A DNA stretch of 64,000 nt. Origin: Nitrososphaerota archaeon. Lineage in GTDB: Archaea; Thermoproteota; Nitrososphaeria; Conexivisphaerales; UBA164. Below the pieces are notes generated by a model. It was not told where the DNA came from. It searched no databases and worked only from the letters and a program-made list of their open reading frames with translations. The DNA lies in the NCBI GenBank assembly GCA_009903795.1, contig WYER01000025.1, positions 1 to 64,000 on the forward strand. The letters are read 5' to 3'. The position numbers were made by a program, and so were the translations under genes. Positions 20,397 through 29,848 of the stretch are shown here, piece after piece. Every line of letters starts with the position of its first letter. Within the stretch, counting starts at the first letter, position 1.

Positions 20397-21523
20397 TGAG
20401 CTACACCTAAAGTATTTCCAACACCTATTATTATCGCCGAACCACCTTCAGGAACGTTTTTGTTGATGACATCAATAACAGCTTCCCTCGCCTTTTTTGC
20501 AGCTTCAGCTATATCCCTTGTCATTACAGCTATAGCTTCAAACAATGATTCTTTTATTATAACTGCATAAAGAGGTATCTTCTTTTCGGCAGCTATTTTT
20601 TCTATATTAAACTTTTCAATTCCAATACCTCCTATTGCAGCCCCTATACCGACTGCAACATCTCCTGATTGCTCTCCTTCCAGCTTTAGCGCTGCATCTA
20701 TCATTACTATTGCAGAAGCATCTTTAAACGGACCTTCTAAAAGAAGCTGTAGAGCTTTGTCAGGATTGCCTACGTTGGCCATAGGCCCTTTTGCTTTTAT
20801 AATAGCAACTCTTCTGTTGTTAATCGTTGTTTCCCCAAAAACAGTTTCTTCGTCCAGCTCAAACTTAGATTTATCTCTTAACCATTCTGCCACAACCATA
20901 GGACCTATAGCATCTCCCAAAGGTAGAGATTTTTCAAGAGCGTTCATCGCTGAAAGATAAGCGTCGGCCTGCTTCACTATGTTTGGGAGTATCATCTGTA
21001 GCTGAGCTAAAAGATAGATGTTGTCCGGAAATTTTTTGCCTATGAGGTAAAAATGCCTTATGACTTTGTATACGTAGTCCAAAGCTGATGCTATTTCAAG
21101 CATGTTTAACACAGCAGTCCTTTCTATTTCGTTGGCATTTTTCATTATTTCCTTTATCCTGTGCTTTACTGTTTCATCATGCACCCTTATTATATGTTCC
21201 ATTTTTTTAACTATTCCCACAGGATCTAAGTTAACAGGGTATATAGTTTGTATTTCAATCATACTTTCAATAACTTTCTGACCATCGCCAGAAACTCCTT
21301 TTCTTTGAAGGTAGGACATCAGGTTTGACCTTGATTGATCTGCATCATATTTTAATCTAACAAGATACCTGTTAATATCAGCAATTATAGCGTAACTTTG
21401 CAACCTTTGACCATAAATTATTAGTACTATATATGGGACCCAGATTATAATCATGTATATTATAAATTGAATTGGGAAATTGGGCGTATAACCAAAAAGC
21501 AGATTAAATGGGTTTCCGCTCAA
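20393..21523 (-). CDS. DUF1512 family archaeal membrane-anchored protein
   Basis: N-terminal TM segment followed by QRLQSYAIIADINRYLVRLK and a Gly-rich C-terminus. Confidence 0.65.
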   Translation of the reverse strand: MSGNPFNLLFGYTPNFPIQFIIYMIIIWVPYIVLIIYGQRLQSYAIIADINRYLVRLKYDADQSRSNLMSYLQRKGVSGDGQKVIESMIEIQTIYPVNLDPVGIVKKMEHIIRVHDETVKHRIKEIMKNANEIERTAVLNMLEIASALDYVYKVIRHFYLIGKKFPDNIYLLAQLQMILPNIVKQADAYLSAMNALEKSLPLGDAIGPMVVAEWLRDKSKFELDEETVFGETTINNRRVAIIKAKGPMANVGNPDKALQLLLEGPFKDASAIVMIDAALKLEGEQSGDVAVGIGAAIGGIGIEKFNIEKIAAEKKIPLYAVIIKESLFEAIAVMTRDIAEAAKKAREAVIDVINKNVPEGGSAIIIGVGNTLGVAQ

Positions 21524-21531
21524 ATTTTAAA

Positions 21532-21744
21532 CTACGCCACCTTTTTTATGTTATACCTTTTAACCTCTTCAGGACCATAAACCCCAAATGTTCCGTTTTT
21601 CCATCTAATCTTTATGTATATTTTTCCCTGAATTTCTACATAATTTACTACTGTCCCTTCAACGTTTAGGTCCGTTTTAACCTTATCGTTGATCTTAAAT
21701 AAGTTTAATAACTGTTTATTCATACTCATAGTTAGTTTGTACAT
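21532..21744 (-). CDS. Small hypothetical protein (SH3-like?)
   Basis: 70-aa ORF consistent with the upstream gene of the DUF1512 operon. Confidence 0.4.
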   Translation of the reverse strand: MYKLTMSMNKQLLNLFKINDKVKTDLNVEGTVVNYVEIQGKIYIKIRWKNGTFGVYGPEEVKRYNIKKVA

Positions 21745-21947
21745 GGATTTTAAAGTTTTGCGCTGTTTTAATAAACGTTAAAAAAATGTTTACAATTAAC
21801 AGTAAAGATAGGCGCATCTTACTTATTTTAATACATAAAAATTTTGAAATGAGCTTACGTTGCTTTTTAAAGCCATTTATCCTTTTGCATGTAATGCATT
21901 TCTAAGTTTTGGAAAAATTAAAATAATATTATATTACACCTTTTTAC

Positions 21948-22142
21948 ATGGATTATACATGTCCTGAATGTGGTGGGCCTCTTTTTTATGAAGTTTCTAC
22001 TAAAATGTACATATGTAAAAAGTGCGGACTTTATGTATCAAAGCAACAACTAATTGAACTTTACGATAAAAAAAGAATAAAACAAAAACTAGATATAAAA
22101 AAGGAATACTTGAACTGGTGGCTTAATGAGAAAAAGTCTTAA
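21948..22142 (+). CDS. Small zinc-ribbon protein
   Basis: MDYTCPECGGPLFYEVSTKMYICKKCG. Confidence 0.7.
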   Translation: MDYTCPECGGPLFYEVSTKMYICKKCGLYVSKQQLIELYDKKRIKQKLDIKKEYLNWWLNEKKS

Positions 22143-22413
22143 CACCTTTAATGACTTCTGATAATTTTCTTAAAAGCTCTTGTTTCTTAATCTTCTTCTC
22201 AACCTGAAAATAGTACGTTAGTTTCCAGTGTCTCTTAGGGTACCTAGCTTGATGAACCTCGTACTTTAACCCAAGCTTTTTTAAACCTTCCTCTATGCTT
22301 TCTGGCCTTGGATTAGCTAGGGCTAGAGATTTAGGTACTTTTCTTCCTTTGCTTTTACTTAAACTAGCATCAAAATAATCTAACCAAATTATCTGTTTAT
22401 CTTTTTCTTTCAT
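22123..22413 (-). CDS. Signal recognition particle 19 kDa protein
   Basis: IIWLDYFDASLSKSKGRKVPKSLALANPRPESIEEGLKKLG. Confidence 0.9.
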   Translation of the reverse strand: MKEKDKQIIWLDYFDASLSKSKGRKVPKSLALANPRPESIEEGLKKLGLKYEVHQARYPKRHWKLTYYFQVEKKIKKQELLRKLSEVIKGVKTFSH

Positions 22414-22414
22414 C

Positions 22415-23368
22415 CTAATTTTCTAATTTCTTTAAAAGATTTAACCTTCTTATTATGTTTGGATGGGTTGAGAATAACTCTTCTATCTTTTCCAACGTGC
22501 TCATTTTCCTAGATGATACGTATTCTATAGCTTCTTCCATTGAAAGATTTTTTAAGTCATCTGGGTTTAACGATGATGGATCTATTATGAAAAGAGCTCT
22601 GGTTGTTGATGTAACTTTTGCTTCTTTTGGTTTCCTGTTATAAATAACATAAGAATAAATGTAAAGCTTAGCTAACGCTCCCCTCAGCTTTTTAGCTCCG
22701 TCATCTACGACTTGTGTAGCGTGTATGTCTGCATAAGTTTCTCGGCTCCTGCTGAATGCTAAAACAAAAAGATTAAGTATAAAATATCCTATAAAGGACA
22801 AGAATCCGATTATAGCCAGAACGTTGGCATTTCTTCTTTCATCAAAGAAAGAGCTCAGCATGAACGTATAAGCTATATAATAAAGGATTGCCGGCAGAAC
22901 AGAAACAAAAAGCATAACTTGCACGTCCCTGTGCCTAATATGACCCAGTTCATGACCTAAAACAGCTTCTATTTCTTGTGTATTAAGTATCCTTAAAAGG
23001 CCTCTTGTCACAGCTACTCTGTTACCTGTTAGAGGAGAACCGTAAGCAAAAGCGTTTGGCATGTCTATATCGGCGATCATTAGCTTAGGCTCTTTAATGC
23101 CAGCTTTCTCTGAAATCCTGTGTATAGCGTCGCGAACTTCCTGCAATTCCCCTGGTTTTGCTTCCCTGACATGATAGATCAGATCGATGAGCTTTGGTCC
23201 ATAAAGCCATTCTAATATGTTAATAATTGCGACAAAACCGGTTATGAAAAAAATGTTGGTTATTCCTACTAAAGACAGAATGAAGCCGATAAAGAGCGCT
23301 GTAAAGCCTACAATAATAATTAGCGTTAAATACATTGATAACCTGAATTTAAGAAACCCTAAATCCAT
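22415..23368 (-). CDS. htpX: HtpX-like M48 membrane zinc metalloprotease
   Basis: EAVLGHELGHIRHRDV zinc site plus TM segments. Confidence 0.93.
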   Translation of the reverse strand: MDLGFLKFRLSMYLTLIIIVGFTALFIGFILSLVGITNIFFITGFVAIINILEWLYGPKLIDLIYHVREAKPGELQEVRDAIHRISEKAGIKEPKLMIADIDMPNAFAYGSPLTGNRVAVTRGLLRILNTQEIEAVLGHELGHIRHRDVQVMLFVSVLPAILYYIAYTFMLSSFFDERRNANVLAIIGFLSFIGYFILNLFVLAFSRSRETYADIHATQVVDDGAKKLRGALAKLYIYSYVIYNRKPKEAKVTSTTRALFIIDPSSLNPDDLKNLSMEEAIEYVSSRKMSTLEKIEELFSTHPNIIRRLNLLKKLEN

Positions 23369-23529
23369 ACTTAGGCTTATTAAAGTAGTTTATTTAAGTT
23401 TTTTTGAATTTGTTAAAATAAAAATTGGCATACAATTTTTTTATGTTCTTCTTGGTAGCCGTTAATTTAAGCCCATTCTGATCACCTCACGTTTGTAATC
23501 AACAAAATTGGCTTAATTCATTTTGGAAG

Positions 23530-24160
23530 CTGTTCATATGAAAATGGAGCTGATCCAATTTCCTAGTTTGTTAAATACACATTTATAGAATAACCTGAAT
23601 GCTTTTAACCAGTTCTTTACGTGCTCAAATTATGGCTCTTATGGCTTTTTGAACGGGAAAAGGTCGTCAAAACTTCTTTCTTTCCTTTATGTCTCAATCC
23701 ATCATTTTTATGAGGTTCTTCAGGCTCTATTCATATACTGCATGCTCTACCCTTGCAGCATCATACCATATAAGCCTCGTCTATGTAAACAGTCTTCCTA
23801 CCATATTTCTTTACAAGCTTCCTTACGGGAAATTATCGAAAAAGTTCTGGTGCCAGCTTATGCAAAAACGATAAGAGAGCTTTTAGTTAAGGTTCTTAGG
23901 CTACCTATATCCAAGCTTCGCTCTAACGTTTATTTCAGTTTAATTAATAAATATGGAATTGACGCTGTGCTGTCAACGTGAACGGAGTCGAATACGAAAG
24001 AATGCTTCTGAATTCATTTCCATATTGCAACATGGTTTCGTTTGAGTATGGGCTCAAGTACATGAGAAGCCCGTCTTAAGCTCAAACTGGAGAAATAATT
24101 AAAGCATAGAATGTAAGTGCTATTGGGGTTCTTTTTCTGGTTGCACAATCATTTGCTAGA
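23530..24160 (-). pseudogene. Relic DDE transposase (archaeal IS6/IS240-like), several frameshifts and stops
   Basis: Minus-strand pieces: RKRTPIALTFYALIIS; SLSLRRASHVLEPILKRNHVAIWK*IQKHSFVFDSVHVDST; KKYGRKTVYIDEAY; WYDAARVEHAVYE*SLKNLIKMMD*DIKERKKF; EHVKNWLKAFRLFYKCVFNKLGNW. Confidence 0.65.
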
Positions 24161-24224
24161 AAAAGGGCTTTGTTAAATAAATTTTAAGCGGTAAGTTAAC
24201 GGACCTTACTTTTTTTACCAATAG

Positions 24225-25019
24225 TAACAATAGACTCCTGTTAAGCTTTGATAAATACTAAATAAAGGTAGATCTTTACTATGCTTACGAGTAGGCTAAA
24301 AATCATGCAATTGGACATCTGTTTAGGTTTGGTATAGCCGTTGATAGAGGATTAAAGTAGGTAACGCATGATTTCATAGCTAACATGAGTTATGATTATT
24401 TAGACGATACTATAGTAACTAAAGTTGAATTATCTATAAACCCGTTTGAAAAACAATGATTTTGTAAATATTTATGATGATATATATTCAAGAAAAATTT
24501 CCGTAACAAACAAGGGCAGTACTTATGAAACGAATTTCTATTCGCTTAAAAAATGATACTATACAGCGGCGATAATAAACAAAAAGCCTTATTTTACAGT
24601 TAACTCGCAAAACATGGCCTTTTTTCTGTTTGGAATAAAAAAGCCAAGGAGATCCGAGAGTAAGGCTAACATTTACATAATAATGAAGCGGTTGTGGGTT
24701 AAAATACTGGCGGCCTCGCAAGATAATGGAGATAATATTTATTAAAGGATCAAGAATGATAAAGAAATACTTGGTAATCTATAAATAATAACAACCTTCC
24801 GTCATAAATATATTACGTAACTACTGATAACTGCGAAAAAGTGCTTTGTCTTAAAAATTGGGTTTTGGATCATAGCCAAAGATCTGGAGTTTTTCAGAAC
24901 AAATTAATACACACGATGGAGGGCCGCTTTCAGTATCACCTCTTGTTTGGAGTCATGCAGAATACATAATAAGCTTAGATGAATTGTCTGAATCTAAAAA
25001 TAAGGGGAAGTGCAAATAA
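24225..25019 (+). pseudogene. Relic GH15 glucoamylase/glucodextranase-type gene with stops and a large internal deletion
   Basis: NNRLLLSFDKY*IKVDLYYAYE*AKNHAIGHLFRFGIAVDRGLK*VTHDFIANMSYDYLDDTIVTKVELSINPFEKQ*; DDIYSRKISVTNKGSTYETNFYSLKK*YYTAAIINKKPYFTVNSQN; terminus DGGPLSVSPLVWSHAEYIISLDEL (24915-25019). Confidence 0.75.
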
Positions 25020-25031
25020 ACTTTATATATC

Positions 25032-25421
25032 CTATATTATTTTAAATTTATAGCCATAGTAAATTATTCCGCTTTGCCCATCTTCTGTCCATTTCCTGAT
25101 TGTAGCCATGACTCTAGCTCCTATTTTTATTTCTTCGCTTTCTGCATCTGCAAGCTGACCTAAAACCAATATACCGTTATCCAACCTTATCATGGCAAGA
25201 TATATTGGCGCATAATCCTTAAAGTCTACAGGAGGTTCTGTTAGTTTTGTAAAAGAAACTATAGTTCCGGTCTTTAGCATTTCTTTTTCTTCTATCTCCG
25301 TTGATCCGCATTTTTTACAAACTTTTACTGGAGGATAGTATTCGGCACCACATTTTTTACATCTGCTACCGATAAGCCTTGTGTAAAGTTTTCTGTTTCT
25401 CCAATAAGCTATGGGTATCAT
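25032..25421 (-). CDS. DUF35 Zn-ribbon/OB-fold acyl-CoA-binding protein
   Basis: LIGSRCKKCGAEYYPPVKVCKKCGST; directly next to thiolase and HMG-CoA synthase. Confidence 0.88.
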   Translation of the reverse strand: MIPIAYWRNRKLYTRLIGSRCKKCGAEYYPPVKVCKKCGSTEIEEKEMLKTGTIVSFTKLTEPPVDFKDYAPIYLAMIRLDNGILVLGQLADAESEEIKIGARVMATIRKWTEDGQSGIIYYGYKFKII

Positions 25422-25422
25422 C

Positions 25423-26568
25423 TTAGCTCACCTTTCTCATGATATGAACAATAGAAGTTGTATCTATTCCACCAACGTTTTGCGTAACACCAACCTTTGC
25501 TCCCTGTACTTGGTTTTTGCCTGCAGTTCCCGAAAGCTGCATATAAGCTTCAGCAACTTGGTATACCCCTGTGCCGCCCACTGGGTGACCCCTAGCCTTA
25601 AGCCCTCCAAAAGTCAGTATAGGTAAGTCTCCTTCAAAATTGTATTTACCTTTTGCAGCGTCATGAGCGGCTTTGCCTTCTTCTGAATATCCCATAGCTT
25701 CTAGGCTCAATGCAGCTACAATCGGGAAAGCATCATGAATTTCAAGAAAATCTACTTTAGAAGAATCTATGCCGGATTTTTCTACGGCCTTTTTGAAAGC
25801 TTTTTCTGTAGCTTCAAACTTAAGAGGATTTTCCCTTTGGGACAGCATCAACTCATTGGTAGAAACTTCTGAAGCGAGTATCTCCACATCTGCAGGTTTC
25901 GAGCTTAACAAAACAGCGGCTGCTCCATCGCTAGAAGGGGCGCTGCTCAAAAGCCTTATCGGTTCAGCAATATAAGGAGAGCGTTTTACGTCTTCAATGG
26001 TAAAAGCTTTTTTGAACTGCGCGTGCGGAGCAGTAACTGCATTTTTGTGCGCTATCACTGGGAAAATGTCTAAATGATCTTCCTGAACGTTGTACCTGTT
26101 CATGTACATCTTCATAAGCAAAGCATTGAGGGATATAAAAGATGCTCCAACTACTTGAGTAAACTCTGCACTTTCTGCCATTGCCAAAGCCTTTGTCAAA
26201 ACCGATGTATCTGCATCTTTCATCTTCTCGACTCCAACTACAAGTACATTTTCAAATTCACCTGATTTTATAGAAACATATCCTTCATGAACAGCCATGC
26301 CTCCTGATCCGCATGCTGCTTCCACTTTTAATGAATCAATGCCTTTCATTCCTAGAGCGCTTGCTAAAAGAGCTCCAAGATGTTCCTGATTGTTTAAATA
26401 ACCGGACATCATGTTTCCCACAATTATTCTGTCTATCTTTACGTTTCCTGCATTTTTTAAGGCGTTAAGCGAAGCCTCAACCATAAGATCTGTAAGCGAT
26501 TTGTTCCAGTGTTCTCCTACAGGTACTAAACCTACAGATTTTATGTATACTTTTGACATCTTCTTCAC
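25423..26568 (-). CDS. Acetyl-CoA acetyltransferase (archaeal thiolase)
   Basis: VEAACGSGGMAVHEG, EIHDAFPIVAALSLEAMG, GGLKARGHPVGGTGVYQ. Confidence 0.9.
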   Translation of the reverse strand: MKKMSKVYIKSVGLVPVGEHWNKSLTDLMVEASLNALKNAGNVKIDRIIVGNMMSGYLNNQEHLGALLASALGMKGIDSLKVEAACGSGGMAVHEGYVSIKSGEFENVLVVGVEKMKDADTSVLTKALAMAESAEFTQVVGASFISLNALLMKMYMNRYNVQEDHLDIFPVIAHKNAVTAPHAQFKKAFTIEDVKRSPYIAEPIRLLSSAPSSDGAAAVLLSSKPADVEILASEVSTNELMLSQRENPLKFEATEKAFKKAVEKSGIDSSKVDFLEIHDAFPIVAALSLEAMGYSEEGKAAHDAAKGKYNFEGDLPILTFGGLKARGHPVGGTGVYQVAEAYMQLSGTAGKNQVQGAKVGVTQNVGGIDTTSIVHIMRKVS

Positions 26569-27587
26569 CTTATTATTTTATTCCTCCACTTTGAATAAGT
26601 CGCGTAATCAATCTCCACATACTTCTTTAACTTTTCGCGTAAAGGTATGTAATCGTCATCGTCAGGTTTTGAAACAACTTCTATTACGAAAGTGTCGCTT
26701 CCAGCACCGCTTCCAAAGCTTGATAAAAGAATTTTATCTCCTGGTTTTGAGACGTCAAGCACAGCATTGAGCGCTACTAGCGTGTTTGCTGAGTACGAAT
26801 TACCCAGCTCGTCGTTAAGCAATCCTGGTTTCAGCTGTTCATCAGTGAACCCTAGTCTTTTACCTACTTCTACTGGAAACTTTGGGTTTGGCTGATGGAA
26901 TATTGCATAATTAAAGTCTGATGGCTTATACCCTGTTTCTTCAAACAAAAGTTTCACGCTTGACATAATATGGGTAAAGTATGCAGGCTCACCTGTAAAC
27001 CTTCCAAGATGTGTTGGATAATGCTCCTTTGGCCTTCTCCAAAAGTCAGGAGTATCGGTAACGAAGGTTACTGAATGAGTTATTTTAGCTATTTCATTAC
27101 CGTTTGGCTGGCCAAGCACTACCGCGCCCGCACCGCTGGCTGCTGTATATTCTAGATCGTCAGCTGGTCTGCCTTGTGCGGTATCTGATCCTATTGCAAG
27201 GCCATGTTTTATAACTCCTGATGTTATCATGCCGCTTATCATTTGAACGGCTTCTGTGCCACCTTTACATGCAAACTCAAGGTCAACGCCAAGTATCTTG
27301 TTGAAGCCAAAAATGTCGCTTAAAATAGAACCCATGGGTTTTACAGCGTATGGTTTTGATTCGGAACCAACAAGAATAGCCTCTATTTCAGGATATTTTG
27401 CCATTTTAAGAGCTATTGAGGCTGCTTCGTAAGCCATTGTTAATGCGTCTTCGTCGTATGAAGCTACAGCTTTCATTCTGTTAGGGCCGGATCCTTCACC
27501 AAACCAAATTCTTGCTATTTCTTCTGTGCTTATTCTGTACTTCGGAACGTACGCTCCATAACCCAGTATGGCTGAATTCAGACGCAT
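26565..27587 (-). CDS. Hydroxymethylglutaryl-CoA synthase (archaeal)
   Basis: LGYGAYVPKYRI, LEFACKGGTEAVQ, FHQPNPKFP, SFGSGAGSDTF. Confidence 0.92.
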   Translation of the reverse strand: MRLNSAILGYGAYVPKYRISTEEIARIWFGEGSGPNRMKAVASYDEDALTMAYEAASIALKMAKYPEIEAILVGSESKPYAVKPMGSILSDIFGFNKILGVDLEFACKGGTEAVQMISGMITSGVIKHGLAIGSDTAQGRPADDLEYTAASGAGAVVLGQPNGNEIAKITHSVTFVTDTPDFWRRPKEHYPTHLGRFTGEPAYFTHIMSSVKLLFEETGYKPSDFNYAIFHQPNPKFPVEVGKRLGFTDEQLKPGLLNDELGNSYSANTLVALNAVLDVSKPGDKILLSSFGSGAGSDTFVIEVVSKPDDDDYIPLREKLKKYVEIDYATYSKWRNKIIR

Positions 27588-27644
27588 ATATACAGCAAAA
27601 GTGATTGGCTTTATAAATATGCCCTTGATTACAAAAAAATTAGT

Positions 27645-28241
27645 CTAAAGCCTAATTCCAATCATGTAAAAAACGTTAAAACCTAAATTGTTTACGTTTG
27701 AAAGTTTGGTTCTCGCGCCAAGAGATGAAGGTATAAGGTAGTCATAAACGTAATCGTCGCCGAAATGTATCAGTTCGTATGGTTGTATGTTTTCATTTTT
27801 AATTACCTCTTTCCAGAACCTCTCGTCCTTTTTCGGGTATCCCATTTCAACTGATGAATAAATTTGATCGAAGACGCTGTTAAAAAGAGAAAATTCAAGA
27901 ACTTCTTTTGAAACGTTAGTGGAAAGAATAAGCCTGTATTTTGCTTTTAGCTTATTCAAATTTGAAGGAACGCTAATTCTTATGTTTTTGCATTTTTTGA
28001 GAAATTTTTGATAATTTAATCCAAATTTATTTATCCAGTAACTTGGAAGATACCATTCAAGCCTGTTAGGACCTAGTTGATTGTAAGCTTTGATTAACTC
28101 TTTTTTTGCTTCTTCCGTGCTTATGCCTTTTAACTCAGCATACATTTCAGGTATAACTTCGTACCACATACTGTTGTAAACTTTACATTCGTTTAAAGTT
28201 CCGCAAAGGTCAAACGAAAGCACTTTACTGTCTTTCATCAT
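27645..28241 (-). CDS. HAD-superfamily hydrolase
   Basis: SFDLCGTL motif I, LSTNVS motif II, HFGDDYVYDY motif IV. Confidence 0.75.
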   Translation of the reverse strand: MMKDSKVLSFDLCGTLNECKVYNSMWYEVIPEMYAELKGISTEEAKKELIKAYNQLGPNRLEWYLPSYWINKFGLNYQKFLKKCKNIRISVPSNLNKLKAKYRLILSTNVSKEVLEFSLFNSVFDQIYSSVEMGYPKKDERFWKEVIKNENIQPYELIHFGDDYVYDYLIPSSLGARTKLSNVNNLGFNVFYMIGIRL

Positions 28242-28836
28242 AAAGCACCTTTAACTCTTCAAGAGACACTGGCTCTCCATTTTCAAGTTTCCTTTTTATT
28301 GCTTCTTTTACTTCGCTTTTGTTTATTTTTTCAAACTTTAAATTTATGCTATATCCTTTTTCCTTTTCTTTTTCCTTATACTGCCTTAGCTTTTTCAGAA
28401 TTATCTGCTTCTGTATTTCGTTCTTTAGGTTTTCTTTTTCCTTTAAAAGCGGCTCTATGACTTCATGAAGTTCCCTCAACCTTTTCTTTATTTCATTAAG
28501 TCTTTTTCTAAGTTCCTGGCTTTTATCAAGCGAACTTTTAACAGACCTTAAGCTGTTCAACCTTTTTTCTGTTTCTTTGATTCTTTCAAAAATTCTTCTT
28601 TCTTCATCAGGTTTGAGGACTTTTGTTTGAAGTTCATCGTCAAGCTTTTTCAAAATGTCTTCAAGCCTCTTTATTTCTTCTTCGTCTACCTTAACTTTAG
28701 GTGCCTTGATCTTCGATAATTCATAAATTACCTGTTCTCTTTGTACCTTAAGTTCTTTTACTTCTTGCATAAGCTTGTCAAGCTCGTTGTTAATTTCCTT
28801 TAGCCTGTTTTTCATCGTTTCTATTTCATCAGGCAT
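28225..28836 (-). CDS. Coiled-coil protein (archaeal, unknown function)
   Basis: Almost entirely K/E/L heptad-like sequence. Confidence 0.6.
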   Translation of the reverse strand: MPDEIETMKNRLKEINNELDKLMQEVKELKVQREQVIYELSKIKAPKVKVDEEEIKRLEDILKKLDDELQTKVLKPDEERRIFERIKETEKRLNSLRSVKSSLDKSQELRKRLNEIKKRLRELHEVIEPLLKEKENLKNEIQKQIILKKLRQYKEKEKEKGYSINLKFEKINKSEVKEAIKRKLENGEPVSLEELKVLYDERQ

Positions 28837-29845
28837 AAGCTTTCAACTCTTGTTCTAGATAGTTTGTTATATCGTTAGTTTTAAACTTACCCCCTACATC
28901 TGGGGTTAAAAAACCTTTGCTTATGCACGATTCTATTGATTTCCCAAGAGCTTCGCTCGCTCTCTGTGCGTTAACATCATTTTTCTTTATGTACAAATAT
29001 TCTAATGCCATTAAGATAACGTTGAACATAGAATAAGGATTAGCAATGCCTTTACCTGCTATGTCTGGCGCTGAACCATGAACCGGTTCAAAAAGGTTAT
29101 AGTTGTCTCCAATGTTAGCCGAAGCAGCAAAGCCCAAGCCGCCCGCGACCTGAGCAGCTTCATCGCTTAGTATATCTCCATAAACGTTAGGAGTTAAAAT
29201 TACGTCAAAATCTTGAGGGTTCCTTATAAGCGCCATGCTCATTGCATCAACGTATTTTTCATCAACGTTGATTCCAAACTTTTCAAGTTCTTGTCTTGAA
29301 ATATCTCTAAAAAAGCCATCCGTTATACGCATCACATTTGCCTTATGCACTATGGTTACCTTCTTTTTTCTGTTAAGAGCGTACATTGCGGCTATTCTTG
29401 CTATTCTTTTTATGCCCTTTTCTGAAAATATTTTCAGAGCAACGACTGTATCGTTTATTTTAAATTCTATCCCTTTATAAAGGTCTTCTGTATTTTCCCT
29501 TACTATTATAACGTCTATAGGCTTAACTGATGGAACGCCTTTATAGCTTTTTGCTGGACGTATGTTAGCATAAAGATCTAAAATAAGGCGCAGAGTAACT
29601 ATGCTTTCGAATGCTGTCTCTCCAACTGGACCCTTGATAGCCAGATCTGATGATTTTATTCCTTTAATCGTTTCTTCGGGCAAAGCTGTACCGAGTTTCT
29701 TTTTTGCCTCATCACCCATTTCGTAAAAATTTAATTCCCAATTTATACCGAAAATATCTCCTAAAAGAGTTAACACCCTGATTGCAGCATCAGAAATTTC
29801 AGGTCCTATACCGTCTCCTTTCATCCAAGCTATTCTGTACTTCAT
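28829..29845 (-). CDS. leuB: 3-isopropylmalate (beta-decarboxylating) dehydrogenase
   Basis: GDGIGPEI, VRENTEDLYKGIEF, EPVHGSAPDIAGKGIANP; in leu/ilv cluster. Confidence 0.85.
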   Translation of the reverse strand: MKYRIAWMKGDGIGPEISDAAIRVLTLLGDIFGINWELNFYEMGDEAKKKLGTALPEETIKGIKSSDLAIKGPVGETAFESIVTLRLILDLYANIRPAKSYKGVPSVKPIDVIIVRENTEDLYKGIEFKINDTVVALKIFSEKGIKRIARIAAMYALNRKKKVTIVHKANVMRITDGFFRDISRQELEKFGINVDEKYVDAMSMALIRNPQDFDVILTPNVYGDILSDEAAQVAGGLGFAASANIGDNYNLFEPVHGSAPDIAGKGIANPYSMFNVILMALEYLYIKKNDVNAQRASEALGKSIESCISKGFLTPDVGGKFKTNDITNYLEQELKAYA

Positions 29846-29848
29846 TTG

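Noticed and set aside
23649-23981. 110-aa plus-strand ORF
   Set aside because: The minus strand reads as transposase relic blocks, so the plus ORF is a by-product.
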